Assembly: GCA_945874535.1 (NCBI GenBank)
Contig: CAMCGZ010000011.1
Coordinates: forward strand, 18,013 to 82,012
Source: Bdellovibrio sp. ZAP7
GTDB taxonomy: Bacteria; Bdellovibrionota; UBA1018; CAIMNF01
DNA: 64,000 nucleotides
Direction of reading: 5' to 3'
The number at the start of each line of letters is the position of its first letter. Position 1 is the first letter of the stretch. Positions 29,277 through 37,735 of this stretch are shown in pieces. Both the position numbers and the translations under genes were made by a program. Under the pieces are notes generated by a model. The model was not told the DNA's origin. It saw only the letters and a list, made by a program, of their open reading frames with translations, and searched no databases.

Positions 29277-30229
29277 TTCCGAGTGCGGCGCTCCTGGACT
29301 CCTGGAGAGGTGGAATTCTCAGGCGGACCCTTCGCCTGGGCCTTGCCAGAAGGATTTTTGTAGACCGGGCGCTCCGGACTCCGCTCTGGTTCTCGGTTTC
29401 TCTGGGGCTGAATGTCTTGCTGGTCTGGCAGTTCCCGGAATTCTCGTTCTATGCCGTTCCGCTGATTTTGGGCGTGCCACACCTGTTGGCGAGCTTCCGT
29501 TACGGTTGGGGTGAGTCGCGAGCATGGAGCCTCTATGCGGGGATCACTCTCGTGTTCGGGTGTGTGTTGGCAATGGGTGCGCCTGCGGCTTGGGCCCTGG
29601 TTGCGATAGCGGTCACGCTGCTGGGCATGCTCCGCCGGGGAATGAAGTTGCGGTGGATTTCGGCGAGCGGGGTCTTAGGGATGATCGGCTACGGATTTCA
29701 TGCCGATCCGTACAAAACCGCGCTGTCTCTGGCTGTTCTACATAATTTCGTGGCCTTCTTTTTTTGGTTCCGATCCATTCGATCATCCAGCGAGCGTCGA
29801 GGGGCGATGTTTGCCCTCGGAATGACCGGGGTGGCTTGTGCGATGATTCCATTCTTACCAAACACCGCCTTGCTCGGTGAGATCTCCTGGAACCTGGCCG
29901 GTCTTCAGGCAGACCGGTTCGGGGTCGCTTTTGTCCGGATTTTTCTTTTGACCCAGTCCCTGCACTACTTCATTTGGTTGAAGGCGATTCCCGATCAGCA
30001 CGCCCCGACCCAAGTCCCGAAAAGTTTCAGGTCAGGCTTTCGTGAGGATCGTTTGTGGTTCGGACCCTTCGTGCATGCCATGGTCCTGATTCTGGTGGTC
30101 GGGTTCCTCGTGTGGGCTCTTGGCGTGGACCGCGAAAGCGCGCGTCGAGCCTATGTCTATTTGGCGGCCTATCACGGATTCGCAGAACTCGCTTTTTTGG
30201 CCGGTATTCCGGGTCGGAGCAGGGGGTGA
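29273..30229 (+). CDS. Polytopic membrane protein with conserved-looking His motifs
   Basis: This 318-residue protein has about 8-9 membrane helices. His residues occur in or at the ends of helices in a striking pattern: GVPHLLASFRYG, AVLHNFVAFFFWFR, TQSLHYFIWLKAIPD and AAYHGFAELAFL. This loosely recalls the His arrangement of the Brp/Blh carotenoid dioxygenases (GxPHG near the start, PHM-xx-D near the end), but the Asp partners differ, so I do not assign that activity. A metal- or heme-binding membrane enzyme is plausible. It is coupled by ATGA and GTGA overlaps to the genes on both sides. Confidence 0.7.
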   Translation: MIPSAALLDSWRGGILRRTLRLGLARRIFVDRALRTPLWFSVSLGLNVLLVWQFPEFSFYAVPLILGVPHLLASFRYGWGESRAWSLYAGITLVFGCVLAMGAPAAWALVAIAVTLLGMLRRGMKLRWISASGVLGMIGYGFHADPYKTALSLAVLHNFVAFFFWFRSIRSSSERRGAMFALGMTGVACAMIPFLPNTALLGEISWNLAGLQADRFGVAFVRIFLLTQSLHYFIWLKAIPDQHAPTQVPKSFRSGFREDRLWFGPFVHAMVLILVVGFLVWALGVDRESARRAYVYLAAYHGFAELAFLAGIPGRSRG

Positions 30230-30642
30230 GTTGTGATCACTCCTATTCGGTCTTTCTGTATTTCTGGCAAGGCGATTGTGCCGAGATCTTTGCCCGTGCG
30301 CCTCTGAATCCCGAGATCGGATTCGCAGCCTACTTGTTTTTCTTTGCGATGACCTGCCTGTTTGAATGGCCGTGGTACCGGACGCCGGGACGAGTGGTGG
30401 TTCTGAATCTGCTCACGCACCCCTTGGTGGTGTGGGCTTGGCCGGCGCTGACCCGGAGTCTTGGCGGGGGCTACGGGAGCTATGTTCTGGCAGCAGAGGT
30501 TTTTGCCCCGGCACTGGAGGCTTGGGCGCTTCATCGGATCTGGAGGGTGCCAGCCCGCAGGGCGTTTTGGATAGCCCTCGGAGCCAATCTTTTCTCCTGG
30601 TTGGTCGGGGGTGAGATCGTGAACCGCTGGCTGCGGGCATGA
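30226..30642 (+). CDS. Small polytopic membrane protein
   Basis: This 138-residue protein has three or four predicted membrane helices (from GFAAYLFFFAMTCLF onward) and the polar segments NLLTHPLVVW, EVFAPALEAWALHRI and LFSWLVGGEIVN inside helices. This suggests a small transporter-like or enzyme-subunit fold; I do not recognise the family. The GTG at 30226 overlaps the previous stop as GTGA and follows GGAG. A longer frame begins inside the previous gene and is not membrane-like there, so the GTG is preferred. The stop overlaps a possible ATG of the next small gene. Confidence 0.62.
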   Translation: MSCDHSYSVFLYFWQGDCAEIFARAPLNPEIGFAAYLFFFAMTCLFEWPWYRTPGRVVVLNLLTHPLVVWAWPALTRSLGGGYGSYVLAAEVFAPALEAWALHRIWRVPARRAFWIALGANLFSWLVGGEIVNRWLRA

Positions 30643-30674
30643 ACCCTGCACCTCCTGGTGGGGAGAGGTGCCTC

Positions 30675-30857
30675 ATGTTTCTGACCTCAGGTTTCTTTCT
30701 GGTCTTGTCGTTGGCGATTTTTCTGTTCAATGCACGGCTGGGTGAGCGGGTTTCCTTCTCGCTCGGCGGTGTGGCATCCATCCTTCTTGCGCTTGCCATT
30801 GTGCTATTTATTTCAGCTTGGGCTCGAAAAAGCATCCGTGGCGTGAAAAGATCCTGA
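30675..30857 (+). CDS. Small two-helix membrane protein
   Basis: This 60-residue protein consists of two membrane helices (about residues 4-20, FLTSGFFLVLSLAIFLF, and 31-52, GVASILLALAIVLFISAW) and a basic tail (RKSIRGVKRS). The ATG at 30675 follows GGGAGAGG at 6 bases; an ATG at 30639 that overlaps the previous stop would add 12 residues without a better ribosome site. It sits between the polytopic protein and YceI and may be a small subunit, with no other evidence of function. Confidence 0.55.
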   Translation: MFLTSGFFLVLSLAIFLFNARLGERVSFSLGGVASILLALAIVLFISAWARKSIRGVKRS

Positions 30858-30861
30858 TGAC

Positions 30862-31410
30862 ATGAGTCCAGAAACCGCATTCATCGATTACCGTGTTGTG
30901 CCGGAGCGTTCCCTCGTGAGCTTCTCGGTCAAGCACCTGATGATCTCGAAAGTGAAGGGGCATTTTGAGCGGTTCAGCGGGTTGCTTCGTCTCAATCCGG
31001 CTGATTGGGCCAGGAGTGAATTCAGCGGAGGGGTCGAGGTCGCTTCGATCACCACCTCGGACCGCTCCCGGGACGAATACCTTCGGACGAACGAGTTCTT
31101 CGACCCGAAGCGATTTCCAGAAATGACGTTCAAATCAACGGTGATCCGTCTCGGGAGCCGGGATGGGATCAAAATCTCAGGGATCCTTCGAATCAAAGAC
31201 GCCCAGGGGCCTGTGGAGCTCGAGGTCGAGGGGTTGGGAGCGGTCCTGGTGGAGGCGGCGAAGCTTCCGGATCATTTTGAGATTCACGCCCGGGCCAAGA
31301 TGGATCGGCGTGAGTTCGGCCTCGTGTGGCCCCCGGCGATCGAGGCGGGGGGAGTGCTGGTAGGGAATGAGGTCGAAATTGATCTGAAGTTCTATTGGGT
31401 TAAGGCTTAA
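30862..31410 (+). CDS. YceI-family protein without signal peptide
   Basis: This 182-residue protein has the YceI fold signatures: VSFSVKHLMISKVKGHFERF near the start, SRDEYLRTNEFFDPKRFPEMTFKS in the middle and DRREFGLVW at the end. YceI proteins are lipocalin-like barrels that bind polyisoprenoids or amphiphiles. Family members are usually periplasmic, but this one starts at once with the domain and has no signal peptide, so a cytoplasmic place is likely. It is the last gene of a run of small membrane and secreted proteins, 4 bp after the preceding stop; a lipid-handling role for the run is a guess. Confidence 0.88.
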   Translation: MSPETAFIDYRVVPERSLVSFSVKHLMISKVKGHFERFSGLLRLNPADWARSEFSGGVEVASITTSDRSRDEYLRTNEFFDPKRFPEMTFKSTVIRLGSRDGIKISGILRIKDAQGPVELEVEGLGAVLVEAAKLPDHFEIHARAKMDRREFGLVWPPAIEAGGVLVGNEVEIDLKFYWVKA

Positions 31411-31517
31411 TTCCTTCCTGGGGCATTTAGGGCTTTACATTAATAATGCGCTGCGTTAAAAGTCGGCAGTCATTTTCAACCCTAGCCCCCTCTCTGAATG
31501 AGAAAGGAATTCCCCCA

Positions 31518-32663
31518 ATGAAGTCCCTCTTTTCCCTTTTGATCCTCCTTCAGGCCGCGAGTGCCTACGCAGAATCCAAAATCGTGGTGACCCCGATCAG
31601 CCAAAAGATTCAACTGAAGGCCACCCGGACGAATGCCAATGGCCCGATCGAAGCGCAGGAAGACTATATTTTGAGCGCCCAGCGCAGTTTGGTGACCACC
31701 GAGATCATCACTTCGGTTGAGTATTCTTGCGAAGATGTCGACACCAATTCAGACGGTCGCCAAGGCAACTGGCACGGATTCTACGAGGCTCCGCAGGCCA
31801 AGAAGGCGGATTCTCTTGCGAAAGCCATTCAAGGTGTGGGCGACCGGACCGCACCGCACCTGGTTGCATACTTCATGAAAGGTAAGCCCCGGTCCTGGAG
31901 TGCCTTCACCAAACTCATCAAGACTGCTGCGAAAGACATGACTGCAAAGGGCATTCCTTCCGGTTGGGCGAGCCAGGTGATTTACACCCACAAAGAAGAG
32001 AACATCCGCAATCTGGGATACCTTTCGAATGCTGTCGATTGCCGGGCAGACGTGAAAACCTACAAGATTGAAAACTCCGAGAAGCTGGGCGAAGTGAATG
32101 CTCTCGTGAAACTGAAGGCGCGAAACATTTCTTTGCTTCCGGGCGAGTCGGAAAATTTTGAAATTCAGTATGACGGGAAGCGTGTCTCTGTGACGGCGAG
32201 CGAAGGTTACAACCAGGTCGCCTCACGCGTCGCTTATTCGGACTACGGAAACCGTTATGACACTTCTGCAAGCGTGGAGTTGATCGGAATGTCCCGTAAG
32301 GCGGTGACCCCGGGCAACCTGATTGAGTCTAATCGGTCTCGCATCGCCGCGGACGGAACCCTGGTGATCTCTCATCAGGGACTGAGTGCACTCGCGGTGA
32401 ATCGCGAGTTCGCAGCCAAGTGTAAAGCGATCGTCAGCGCGAGCGTGATCGGTACCGAGGGATCCTTCTGGAATTCCAAGGATCGCACCCTCATGAGCCG
32501 CGAGATCCAGCTCGATCTTTCTGCGGGCCAAACTGTTGCCTCTTTTGGCAATACCGGCAAGTCGACAAAAGAGGACCTTTCAGTGAGCTACGATCTCCGC
32601 TTCGCACCCGGCTGCCCGTTCTACAACAGCAAGCCGACTTTGAAGTCCCTGATCGGAGATTGA
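31518..32663 (+). CDS. Secreted protein of unknown function
   Basis: This 381-residue protein has a signal peptide (KSLFSLLILLQAASAYA, cut near residue 19) and no other membrane segment. The mature part is Ser/Thr/Lys-rich with three or four Cys (SCEDVD, DCRADV, KCKAIV, GCPFYN) and reads as mostly beta-structure. I recognise no family. The ATG at 31518 is preferred over an upstream frame start at 31446 because AAGGAA precedes it and the signal peptide starts there. It ends 4 bp before another secreted unknown, so both are probably produced together. Confidence 0.72.
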   Translation: MKSLFSLLILLQAASAYAESKIVVTPISQKIQLKATRTNANGPIEAQEDYILSAQRSLVTTEIITSVEYSCEDVDTNSDGRQGNWHGFYEAPQAKKADSLAKAIQGVGDRTAPHLVAYFMKGKPRSWSAFTKLIKTAAKDMTAKGIPSGWASQVIYTHKEENIRNLGYLSNAVDCRADVKTYKIENSEKLGEVNALVKLKARNISLLPGESENFEIQYDGKRVSVTASEGYNQVASRVAYSDYGNRYDTSASVELIGMSRKAVTPGNLIESNRSRIAADGTLVISHQGLSALAVNREFAAKCKAIVSASVIGTEGSFWNSKDRTLMSREIQLDLSAGQTVASFGNTGKSTKEDLSVSYDLRFAPGCPFYNSKPTLKSLIGD

Positions 32664-32667
32664 AATC

Positions 32668-33699
32668 ATGAAACGCCTGGCTCAAATCTTCAGCACGGCG
32701 ATTTTGTTCCTGAGTTTGGGTGGCACCTCGTACTCCGCGGAGTCCGGGGTGCTTCCCTCGCTCGGGGATCTAACCAGAGCCCTGAACCAGTATTGTTCCG
32801 AGCCGGGGACCGAGAATTCGGCCGATTGCCTCAAGGCTTATCTCTCGTATCGTTGTACGGTGAATTTCACTTTCAGCGATCCGTTTTACATCTATTCTTG
32901 CATAGATGCCTCGTTGGATCTCGTCGATGTGCTGGATCTCACGCAAGTGAAGGTCGATCCCACCCGGGACGCGGGGGTGAACGGGCTCAAGCTCCACCAG
33001 GTGGCCTTTACTTCCCGACTCAAAAAAGCATTCTCAGCGGATCCGTCGATATTTTCGGGCTGGATGCAGACCTTCCAGTCGGAGTTCGAGGACTCCTACC
33101 GCAACGGGGCTGTCCATTCTCTTTGGACGGTTGCCGTCCGGATCACGGGCTCCCGCGAGCGTGCGATTGGATTCATGACCACGGTCTTCCAGGATTTCGC
33201 CAGCAAAGGGTATTTCGATCTCGTCGACTCGGCCTTGGGTCGGAAGGCTCGCTCGAATCTGATGAGCTTGAATGGATTTTATGATCTCCTGGTTTCCAAT
33301 CGGGTTGAGGCGAACCAGAATCCCTCGTATTCGCTTTATCCGTACATCGAGGGAGCAAAGGACCTCCATCCCCTGGCACACCATTTCTACACTCCGGCTT
33401 ACCTTTCCATGCGCTTGAAGCAGCTCGGGCACGAGGATCGTGTCGCAGCCTATGTGAGTTTGTTGTTCAATACTTCTTACGAGTTTTTGAAGCTAGACCG
33501 GAAGATGCAAACCGGTCGCTGGCCACTCCGGGATCCTGCACCTTTCGACGGCAAAAAGTACTCGCTTCAGGTACAGAAGATCTACACCGGTTACCGTGGA
33601 GCGCTTTACGGGATCGGAAAGAATTCGGCGTTGGACTACATCACCTTTGCCAAGAAGCTCGTTGCCGACCCATCAGGCTTCATTTCATCGCTTCATTGA
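32668..33699 (+). CDS. Secreted helical protein of unknown function
   Basis: This 343-residue protein has a signal peptide (RLAQIFSTAILFLSLGGTSYS, cut near residue 23). The mature part has three Cys in its first 70 residues (QYCSEP, DCLKAY, RCTVNF) plus YSCIDA, and then a largely helical sequence with many aromatics (LYPYIEGAKDLHPLAHHFYT). No catalytic motif is clear. It starts 4 bp after the previous secreted protein and its last 7 bases overlap the convergent clostripain-like gene. Confidence 0.7.
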   Translation: MKRLAQIFSTAILFLSLGGTSYSAESGVLPSLGDLTRALNQYCSEPGTENSADCLKAYLSYRCTVNFTFSDPFYIYSCIDASLDLVDVLDLTQVKVDPTRDAGVNGLKLHQVAFTSRLKKAFSADPSIFSGWMQTFQSEFEDSYRNGAVHSLWTVAVRITGSRERAIGFMTTVFQDFASKGYFDLVDSALGRKARSNLMSLNGFYDLLVSNRVEANQNPSYSLYPYIEGAKDLHPLAHHFYTPAYLSMRLKQLGHEDRVAAYVSLLFNTSYEFLKLDRKMQTGRWPLRDPAPFDGKKYSLQVQKIYTGYRGALYGIGKNSALDYITFAKKLVADPSGFISSLH

Positions 33700-34925
33700 G
33701 GACGCAGTCCGAGCAATGAACTACAGGCAATTGCCCATGCAGGATGCCTTCTGCCAAATGGCGAACTCGCGTATGCGGTGGTCTCCGGACTGCAGCTGAG
33801 TGAAACTCCCCGGGCTGGGCTTGAGCCGCTGGTGGCACTGGCTGCGACAATCGAGGAGTCCTCAGGGTAGTGATCCTGTTGCAGAGCACCCGTGGAGTCG
33901 ATGCGGACCCTTCCCGGGCTCCATCTTCTCAGTGCTTCGCCAAGGGACACTTCTGTTACCGGCCGGATACGAGTGAGGACTTCAACCAAGTGTCCGAAAT
34001 CCACCGCCGTGTCCCGGTATTCGTTCCGGGTCAGAATCAGATTCTTTTTAAGCAAGACACGTTCTTCTTCAGAGAGTGTCAGGATCTGGTGAGAGACCGC
34101 ATCCAGGTCCTGATCCAAAAGTTCAATTTTTTCAGCCTCCAAAGAGAGAAGGGAGGCTGAAAAATCCGCTTGCCCTGCGTCCGCATGAGGATAGTGGCGC
34201 ACATAGTTCTCACCCAGTTCCCGGACGCTCATCGCCGGGTTAGATTGCAGCATTGCCAGTGGCGAGACATGGTCGAATCCATTCACATCGAACTGAGAAC
34301 CGAGCAGGTATCGGGCTTGCCCGCGGAGGGCATGGGCCACCTCGCCGAAGGCCATGCGACAAGCATCAAAGATCATCAGATCAAGAGGCGCGCCCCGCTG
34401 ATTTGAAAATTGCCGCAGGACCGACCGAACACCCGAAAGCGACATCACCTCTTCACGGTTGCCGTCTTCGATCACTCCACGCCAGTTCATCCCGTGACTC
34501 CCGATCACCAGGGCGTAGCGATCTGCCGGGAAGTGTTTCATTCCCCATTTCAAGAAGCGCGAAAGGGTCCGGGGTTGCGCGGAGCGGGTCTCGTCGGAGT
34601 GGGTTTCGAGAACGAACGAGTGAGGGAGGTCCTGATCCATCCGGCCGGGGGTGCCGTCGTCTTTCAGGATGAGTGTGCGTTCACTTTTCCGGGTTCCCGG
34701 ATAATCCGTCTCGACGACCAGATTCAGGTTGGAGTCGGACCCGACTTTCTCAAATTGCCTCAGATAAGGGATGCTGAACTCATAGAGGTCGTTATCGACC
34801 GCCCAATAAACGAGGACCGTCCAGGTCTCAGCTCGCGCGTGGAGTGCTGGAGTGATGAGCCCCGCTAAAAATAAAGTCATCAGCCACGGTTTCAAGTTCC
34901 GAATCCTCTTCGGACACTCTGCCAT
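33693..34925 (-). CDS. Secreted clostripain-family (C11) cysteine peptidase
   Basis: This protein of about 410 residues has the C11 catalytic pair: His in IGSHGMNWRG and Cys in FDACRMA, with TWTVLVYWAVDNDL at the start of the domain as in clostripain. These peptidases cut after Arg or Lys and mature by autolysis. The start is uncertain: ATG at 34925 has GGGAGG directly touching it; a TTG at 34895 has AGAGG at a good distance and starts a clean signal peptide (KPWLMTLFLAGLITPALHARA); ATG at 34880 is a third choice. The last 60 residues are Ser/Ala-rich and less typical of the family. Confidence 0.82.
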   Translation of the reverse strand: MAECPKRIRNLKPWLMTLFLAGLITPALHARAETWTVLVYWAVDNDLYEFSIPYLRQFEKVGSDSNLNLVVETDYPGTRKSERTLILKDDGTPGRMDQDLPHSFVLETHSDETRSAQPRTLSRFLKWGMKHFPADRYALVIGSHGMNWRGVIEDGNREEVMSLSGVRSVLRQFSNQRGAPLDLMIFDACRMAFGEVAHALRGQARYLLGSQFDVNGFDHVSPLAMLQSNPAMSVRELGENYVRHYPHADAGQADFSASLLSLEAEKIELLDQDLDAVSHQILTLSEEERVLLKKNLILTRNEYRDTAVDFGHLVEVLTRIRPVTEVSLGEALRRWSPGRVRIDSTGALQQDHYPEDSSIVAASATSGSSPARGVSLSCSPETTAYASSPFGRRHPAWAIACSSLLGLRPQ

Positions 34926-34968
34926 CCTCCCGGTGATTCTGGCAATGCGCTGCGCGGAGTTTTCAGGG

Positions 34969-34998
34969 TTGACAGAGAGCGGGCACCCCGCCAATCTT
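34969..34998 (+). promoter_or_regulatory. Candidate sigma-70 promoter of the barrel-protein gene
   Basis: A perfect TTGACA lies at 34969-34974, with CAATCT or AATCTT 17-18 bp later and the ATG 24-30 bp further on. The -35 box is perfect but the -10 box is weak. It is placed between divergent genes and points to the 35022 gene. Confidence 0.45.
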
Positions 34999-35021
34999 TT
35001 AGCATCAAAAGGAGATTTCTC

Positions 35022-35558
35022 ATGAAACTGTCCACCCGCATTTCCGTGCTGTGTATCGCCCTGGTCGCTTTGCTTGCCCCTGTTGCCCACGCCATCCCCG
35101 GTGTGAGTTTCGGAATCATGGGTGGACCGAACCTGACTCTGCCGACGACCTCGTCTGCTCTTCCTGCCGGAACTGAGCTGACCGGGACAATCGGTTATTC
35201 GGTCGGACCCTCGGTTGGCATCGGGCCTTTGGAGCTCTCAGCCCTTTATTCCAGCTATGGATCGAAGCTCACCTTCCTCGGAATCAGCCAAACATCAAGT
35301 AGCAATTATCTCGATTTCCCTGCGCTTTACCGCATCGGTGCAGGCCCACTCAGTGTGGGACTCGGTGGCTTCTACTCCATCTGTCTTGAGAATGGCTGTA
35401 CTTCTGACAACAACAAGTACGGCGCGACTGCGAGCGTCCGTGCCACCGTTCCTGTCGTCGGATTTTTTGTCGATGGCCGTTTCAACCTCGATCTGAAAGA
35501 CAATGCTGGCAGCAAGTCCTCTGCGCTGGCCGTTCTTCTCGGTTACGACTTCATCTGA
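35022..35558 (+). CDS. Small outer-membrane beta-barrel protein
   Basis: This 178-residue protein has a signal peptide (STRISVLCIALVALLAPVAHA, cut near residue 24). The mature part is full of alternating Gly/aromatic strands (GYSVGPSVGIGPLELSALYSSYG) ending in LLGYDFI, which suits an eight-stranded barrel. Two Cys (SICLENGCTS) may lock a loop. AAAAGGAG precedes the ATG at an ideal distance. The gene is single, with its own candidate promoter and a strong terminator after it, so it is likely well expressed. Confidence 0.75.
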   Translation: MKLSTRISVLCIALVALLAPVAHAIPGVSFGIMGGPNLTLPTTSSALPAGTELTGTIGYSVGPSVGIGPLELSALYSSYGSKLTFLGISQTSSSNYLDFPALYRIGAGPLSVGLGGFYSICLENGCTSDNNKYGATASVRATVPVVGFFVDGRFNLDLKDNAGSKSSALAVLLGYDFI

Positions 35559-35576
35559 TCTTAGGATTCCATCTTC

Positions 35577-35610
35577 AAGGGGGGTCGGCTGAGCCGGCTC
35601 CCTTTTTTTT
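35577..35610 (+). terminator. Intrinsic terminator
   Basis: AAGGGGGTCGG, loop CTGAG, CCGGCTCCCTT, then a run of T. It closes the barrel-protein gene transcript. Confidence 0.85.
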
Positions 35611-35624
35611 TGAGGTCTGCTGGA

Positions 35625-36077
35625 ATGTGGATTCTGCTTCGTATTTCACTCGTGGTGTTCGCACTCTTTTATCGTCTGATCGGTTCTCGGTGGAGCGGGT
35701 TCGGCTTTCGCACCGAGCGGATGGGCTCGTTTGAAGCCAGGATCCGTGATTCGAAAACCAAAAAGATTAGCTCCACCGAGTACAGGATACTGACGAAATG
35801 TAAACTCTACTTTCGCCTCCGGGGTGAGTCGAAATGGACCCGTTTCTGCAAGCGCATCGGGCTCGGGATTGAATTCCAAGTGGGCGATCCTGAGTTCGAT
35901 GAGGCCTTTTACGTGGCCTCGGATCATCCGGCCTTTTTGTTCACCCTGAAAGACGACATGGTCCTCCGGGGTCTGCTGCTCGAGCTCAAGCAATTTGGAT
36001 TCAACGAAATCCTCTCGGTCGGAACAGGCGAGCTCCGGTTCACCCGCCTGAGGACTCCCTCGCAAACAGCTGCATAG
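35625..36077 (+). CDS. Membrane-anchored protein of unknown function
   Basis: This 150-residue protein starts with one membrane helix (about residues 2-19: WILLRISLVVFALFYRL) that reads as an anchor or uncleaved signal. A soluble alpha/beta domain of about 120 residues follows. The domain is rich in Arg/Lys/Phe and has two Cys (LTKCKLYFRL, RFCKRIGLG). No family is recognised. GAGG lies 9 bases before the ATG. It is followed after 27 bp by another membrane protein on the same strand. Confidence 0.65.
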   Translation: MWILLRISLVVFALFYRLIGSRWSGFGFRTERMGSFEARIRDSKTKKISSTEYRILTKCKLYFRLRGESKWTRFCKRIGLGIEFQVGDPEFDEAFYVASDHPAFLFTLKDDMVLRGLLLELKQFGFNEILSVGTGELRFTRLRTPSQTAA

Positions 36078-36104
36078 GTCATCGGTGCTTATGGTTTCGG
36101 ATCC

Positions 36105-37085
36105 ATGTTGAACCTGAAAATCGATGATGGTCAAAGCATCATCCGGCCCTGGGAGATCTGGTCATTGGGGGTGACGGTTGCACTGGTGATTTTCGGGGTT
36201 TGGTTATTCGTGGTGGGAATTCTGCTCCGTCGCTCCTCCAGAGCACCATTGCTCGTGGCTGATCTGTTTTTCTATGTGTTCGTAGGGATGGTGTTCGGGG
36301 GATTCCAAGGGATTGCGGATTTGAATAGGCTCCTCGACCGTTCGCAACCTGAGTCCACCCGGGCCTTGATCACCAAACGTTATTCGAAAACAACCGGGAG
36401 CGGGAAGAATCGATCCACCTCGTATTACCTTCATCTTGTGTTTGCAAACAATCCGGAGTTCATTCCCGACCAACTCCGGATTTCTTTCTGGGACTACATC
36501 AAGCTTGCCGAAGGGCAAGGGGTGGAGTTCATGGTCCGGCAAGGCGCACTCGGTTTTGCATTTATTGATGAGTTGACCCCGATTCCGACCCCGAGGGACA
36601 TCCAAGATTCCACTCAAGTGTTTCCAGCTCCTTCTCCCGCATTCGTTCGGGAGTTGGTCGAATGGTCAGCCGGGGTTCCGCCGCGGTTCGGTGAAGGGGT
36701 CAGTGCGTGGGCCGAGGTCAAGTATCCCTCGGGAAAGCTTCGCCAGCGTGAGCCCCTGGTGAACGGCCGCAAAGAGGGCAGTGCCCGTTATTGGCATGAG
36801 AATGGTGAACTGTATGCCGAAATTCCGTGGCGTCATGATCAGAAGCACGGGTGTTTCATCCTTCGGCGTCCGGACTCCACGATCGAACAGGTGTTGAACT
36901 ATCGTGACGGACGGCCGCACGGTCTGCTCACCTGGCATGATCCTTCCGGTGTGGCTATCCGGTGGGCAGCATACCGGGACGGAGTTGTGCTCGATGTATC
37001 CGAGTCCGAGCTCAAATTACTGGAGTCGAAGAGGCCGTGTCGTCCTCCAGGTAACGAACCAGCAGCTCGATCAGCTCCTCGATGA
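36105..37085 (+). CDS. Membrane protein with C-terminal YwqK/MORN-like repeats
   Basis: This 326-residue protein has two N-terminal membrane helices (about residues 20-42 and 52-70) and a soluble middle (about 75-180) that resembles DUF3592-type sequence (ALITKRYSKTTGSGK...). Near the C-terminus are YwqK-like repeats (LRQREPLVNGRKEGSARYWH, GELYAEIPWRHDQKHGCF, NYRDGRPHGLLTWHDPSG), which resemble MORN repeats. In other bacteria YwqK repeats serve as immunity or surface-associated modules; the role here is unknown. The 3' end overlaps the convergent TetR gene by 74 bp. Confidence 0.7.
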   Translation: MLNLKIDDGQSIIRPWEIWSLGVTVALVIFGVWLFVVGILLRRSSRAPLLVADLFFYVFVGMVFGGFQGIADLNRLLDRSQPESTRALITKRYSKTTGSGKNRSTSYYLHLVFANNPEFIPDQLRISFWDYIKLAEGQGVEFMVRQGALGFAFIDELTPIPTPRDIQDSTQVFPAPSPAFVRELVEWSAGVPPRFGEGVSAWAEVKYPSGKLRQREPLVNGRKEGSARYWHENGELYAEIPWRHDQKHGCFILRRPDSTIEQVLNYRDGRPHGLLTWHDPSGVAIRWAAYRDGVVLDVSESELKLLESKRPCRPPGNEPAARSAPR

Positions 37086-37644
37086 TCAGATCGCGCTCGG
37101 TCTCGTCTTTTTGAACAAAAGCCATGAACAGCACCCCCCGAACCGTCTGCGAGCAGATGAAAAATGCGGCCTCGCGGTTTTTAGGGCGGATTTTGACTTG
37201 ATCGGAGTCCAGTCGGTTCAGCAGATACCTGATGATGTGTTCGTCGGCCTTCTTGAAGTGATGGACGCTGAGGATCTGCGGAGCAAGCTCGAACAAAACA
37301 GAGGAAAGTTTCCCGAGCTTTTTGACATTCGAGTAGTAACCTCTGACCACGAGCTCCACCACGATTCTGATTCCCCGATCTTTCGTGCCCGCAGAGAGGG
37401 TGGTCTCGAGAGACTTCAAGTTCTCCTCGGTCATGCGCAGGAGAATGGTTTCGAAAATGCTCTCTTTGTTCTTGAAGTATTGGTAAAGGGACCCAACGCT
37501 GACCCCGGCCTTCTCGGCGATCTTGTTGGTGGTGAGACCCACCAGGCCCTCCGCATCCATAATCCGAGTGACTGCCTCGAGGATGGCCTCCACCGTGGTT
37601 TGGCTTCTGGCTTGTTTGGGTTTTTTTGTTCCTAATTTCAGCAT
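37012..37644 (-). CDS. TetR/AcrR-family transcriptional regulator
   Basis: This 210-residue protein has the TetR N-terminal helix-turn-helix (about residues 12-58: ILEAVTRIMDAEGLVGLTTN, KAGVSVGSLYQYFKNKESIF) and a C-terminal all-helical ligand domain. The ATG at 37644 fits the family start (KKPKQARSQTTVEAILEA); longer frames reach into the divergent gene. It lies opposite the desaturase-type gene with 90 bp between starts, and this gap holds a TGAATG...CATTCA repeat and ATGATCAT, so it may control that gene and itself. The ligand is unknown. Confidence 0.9.
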   Translation of the reverse strand: MLKLGTKKPKQARSQTTVEAILEAVTRIMDAEGLVGLTTNKIAEKAGVSVGSLYQYFKNKESIFETILLRMTEENLKSLETTLSAGTKDRGIRIVVELVVRGYYSNVKKLGKLSSVLFELAPQILSVHHFKKADEHIIRYLLNRLDSDQVKIRPKNREAAFFICSQTVRGVLFMAFVQKDETERDLIIEELIELLVRYLEDDTASSTPVI

Positions 37645-37671
37645 GTTGTCCTGAGTTGGGCGTTCGGGCCG

Positions 37672-37713
37672 TGAATGCGAGTAGTGCCGCATATCGAATC
37701 CATTCATGATCAT
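37672..37713. promoter_or_regulatory. Inverted repeats in TetR/hydroxylase divergent gap
   Basis: TGAATG (37672-37677) and CATTCA (37701-37706) form an inverted pair, and ATGATCAT (37706-37713) is a perfect palindrome next to it. A TetR dimer binding here could control both genes. The arms are short, so this is only a candidate. Confidence 0.3.
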
Positions 37714-37735
37714 ATCAGGAAGGATGCCCACGACA

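Noticed and set aside
33693..33860. Frameshift in the C-terminus of the clostripain-like protein
   Set aside because: The Ser/Ala-rich end is odd, but ARGVSL, a Tyr and a PFG...WA pattern in the same frame still fit the family ending, so no shift is needed.
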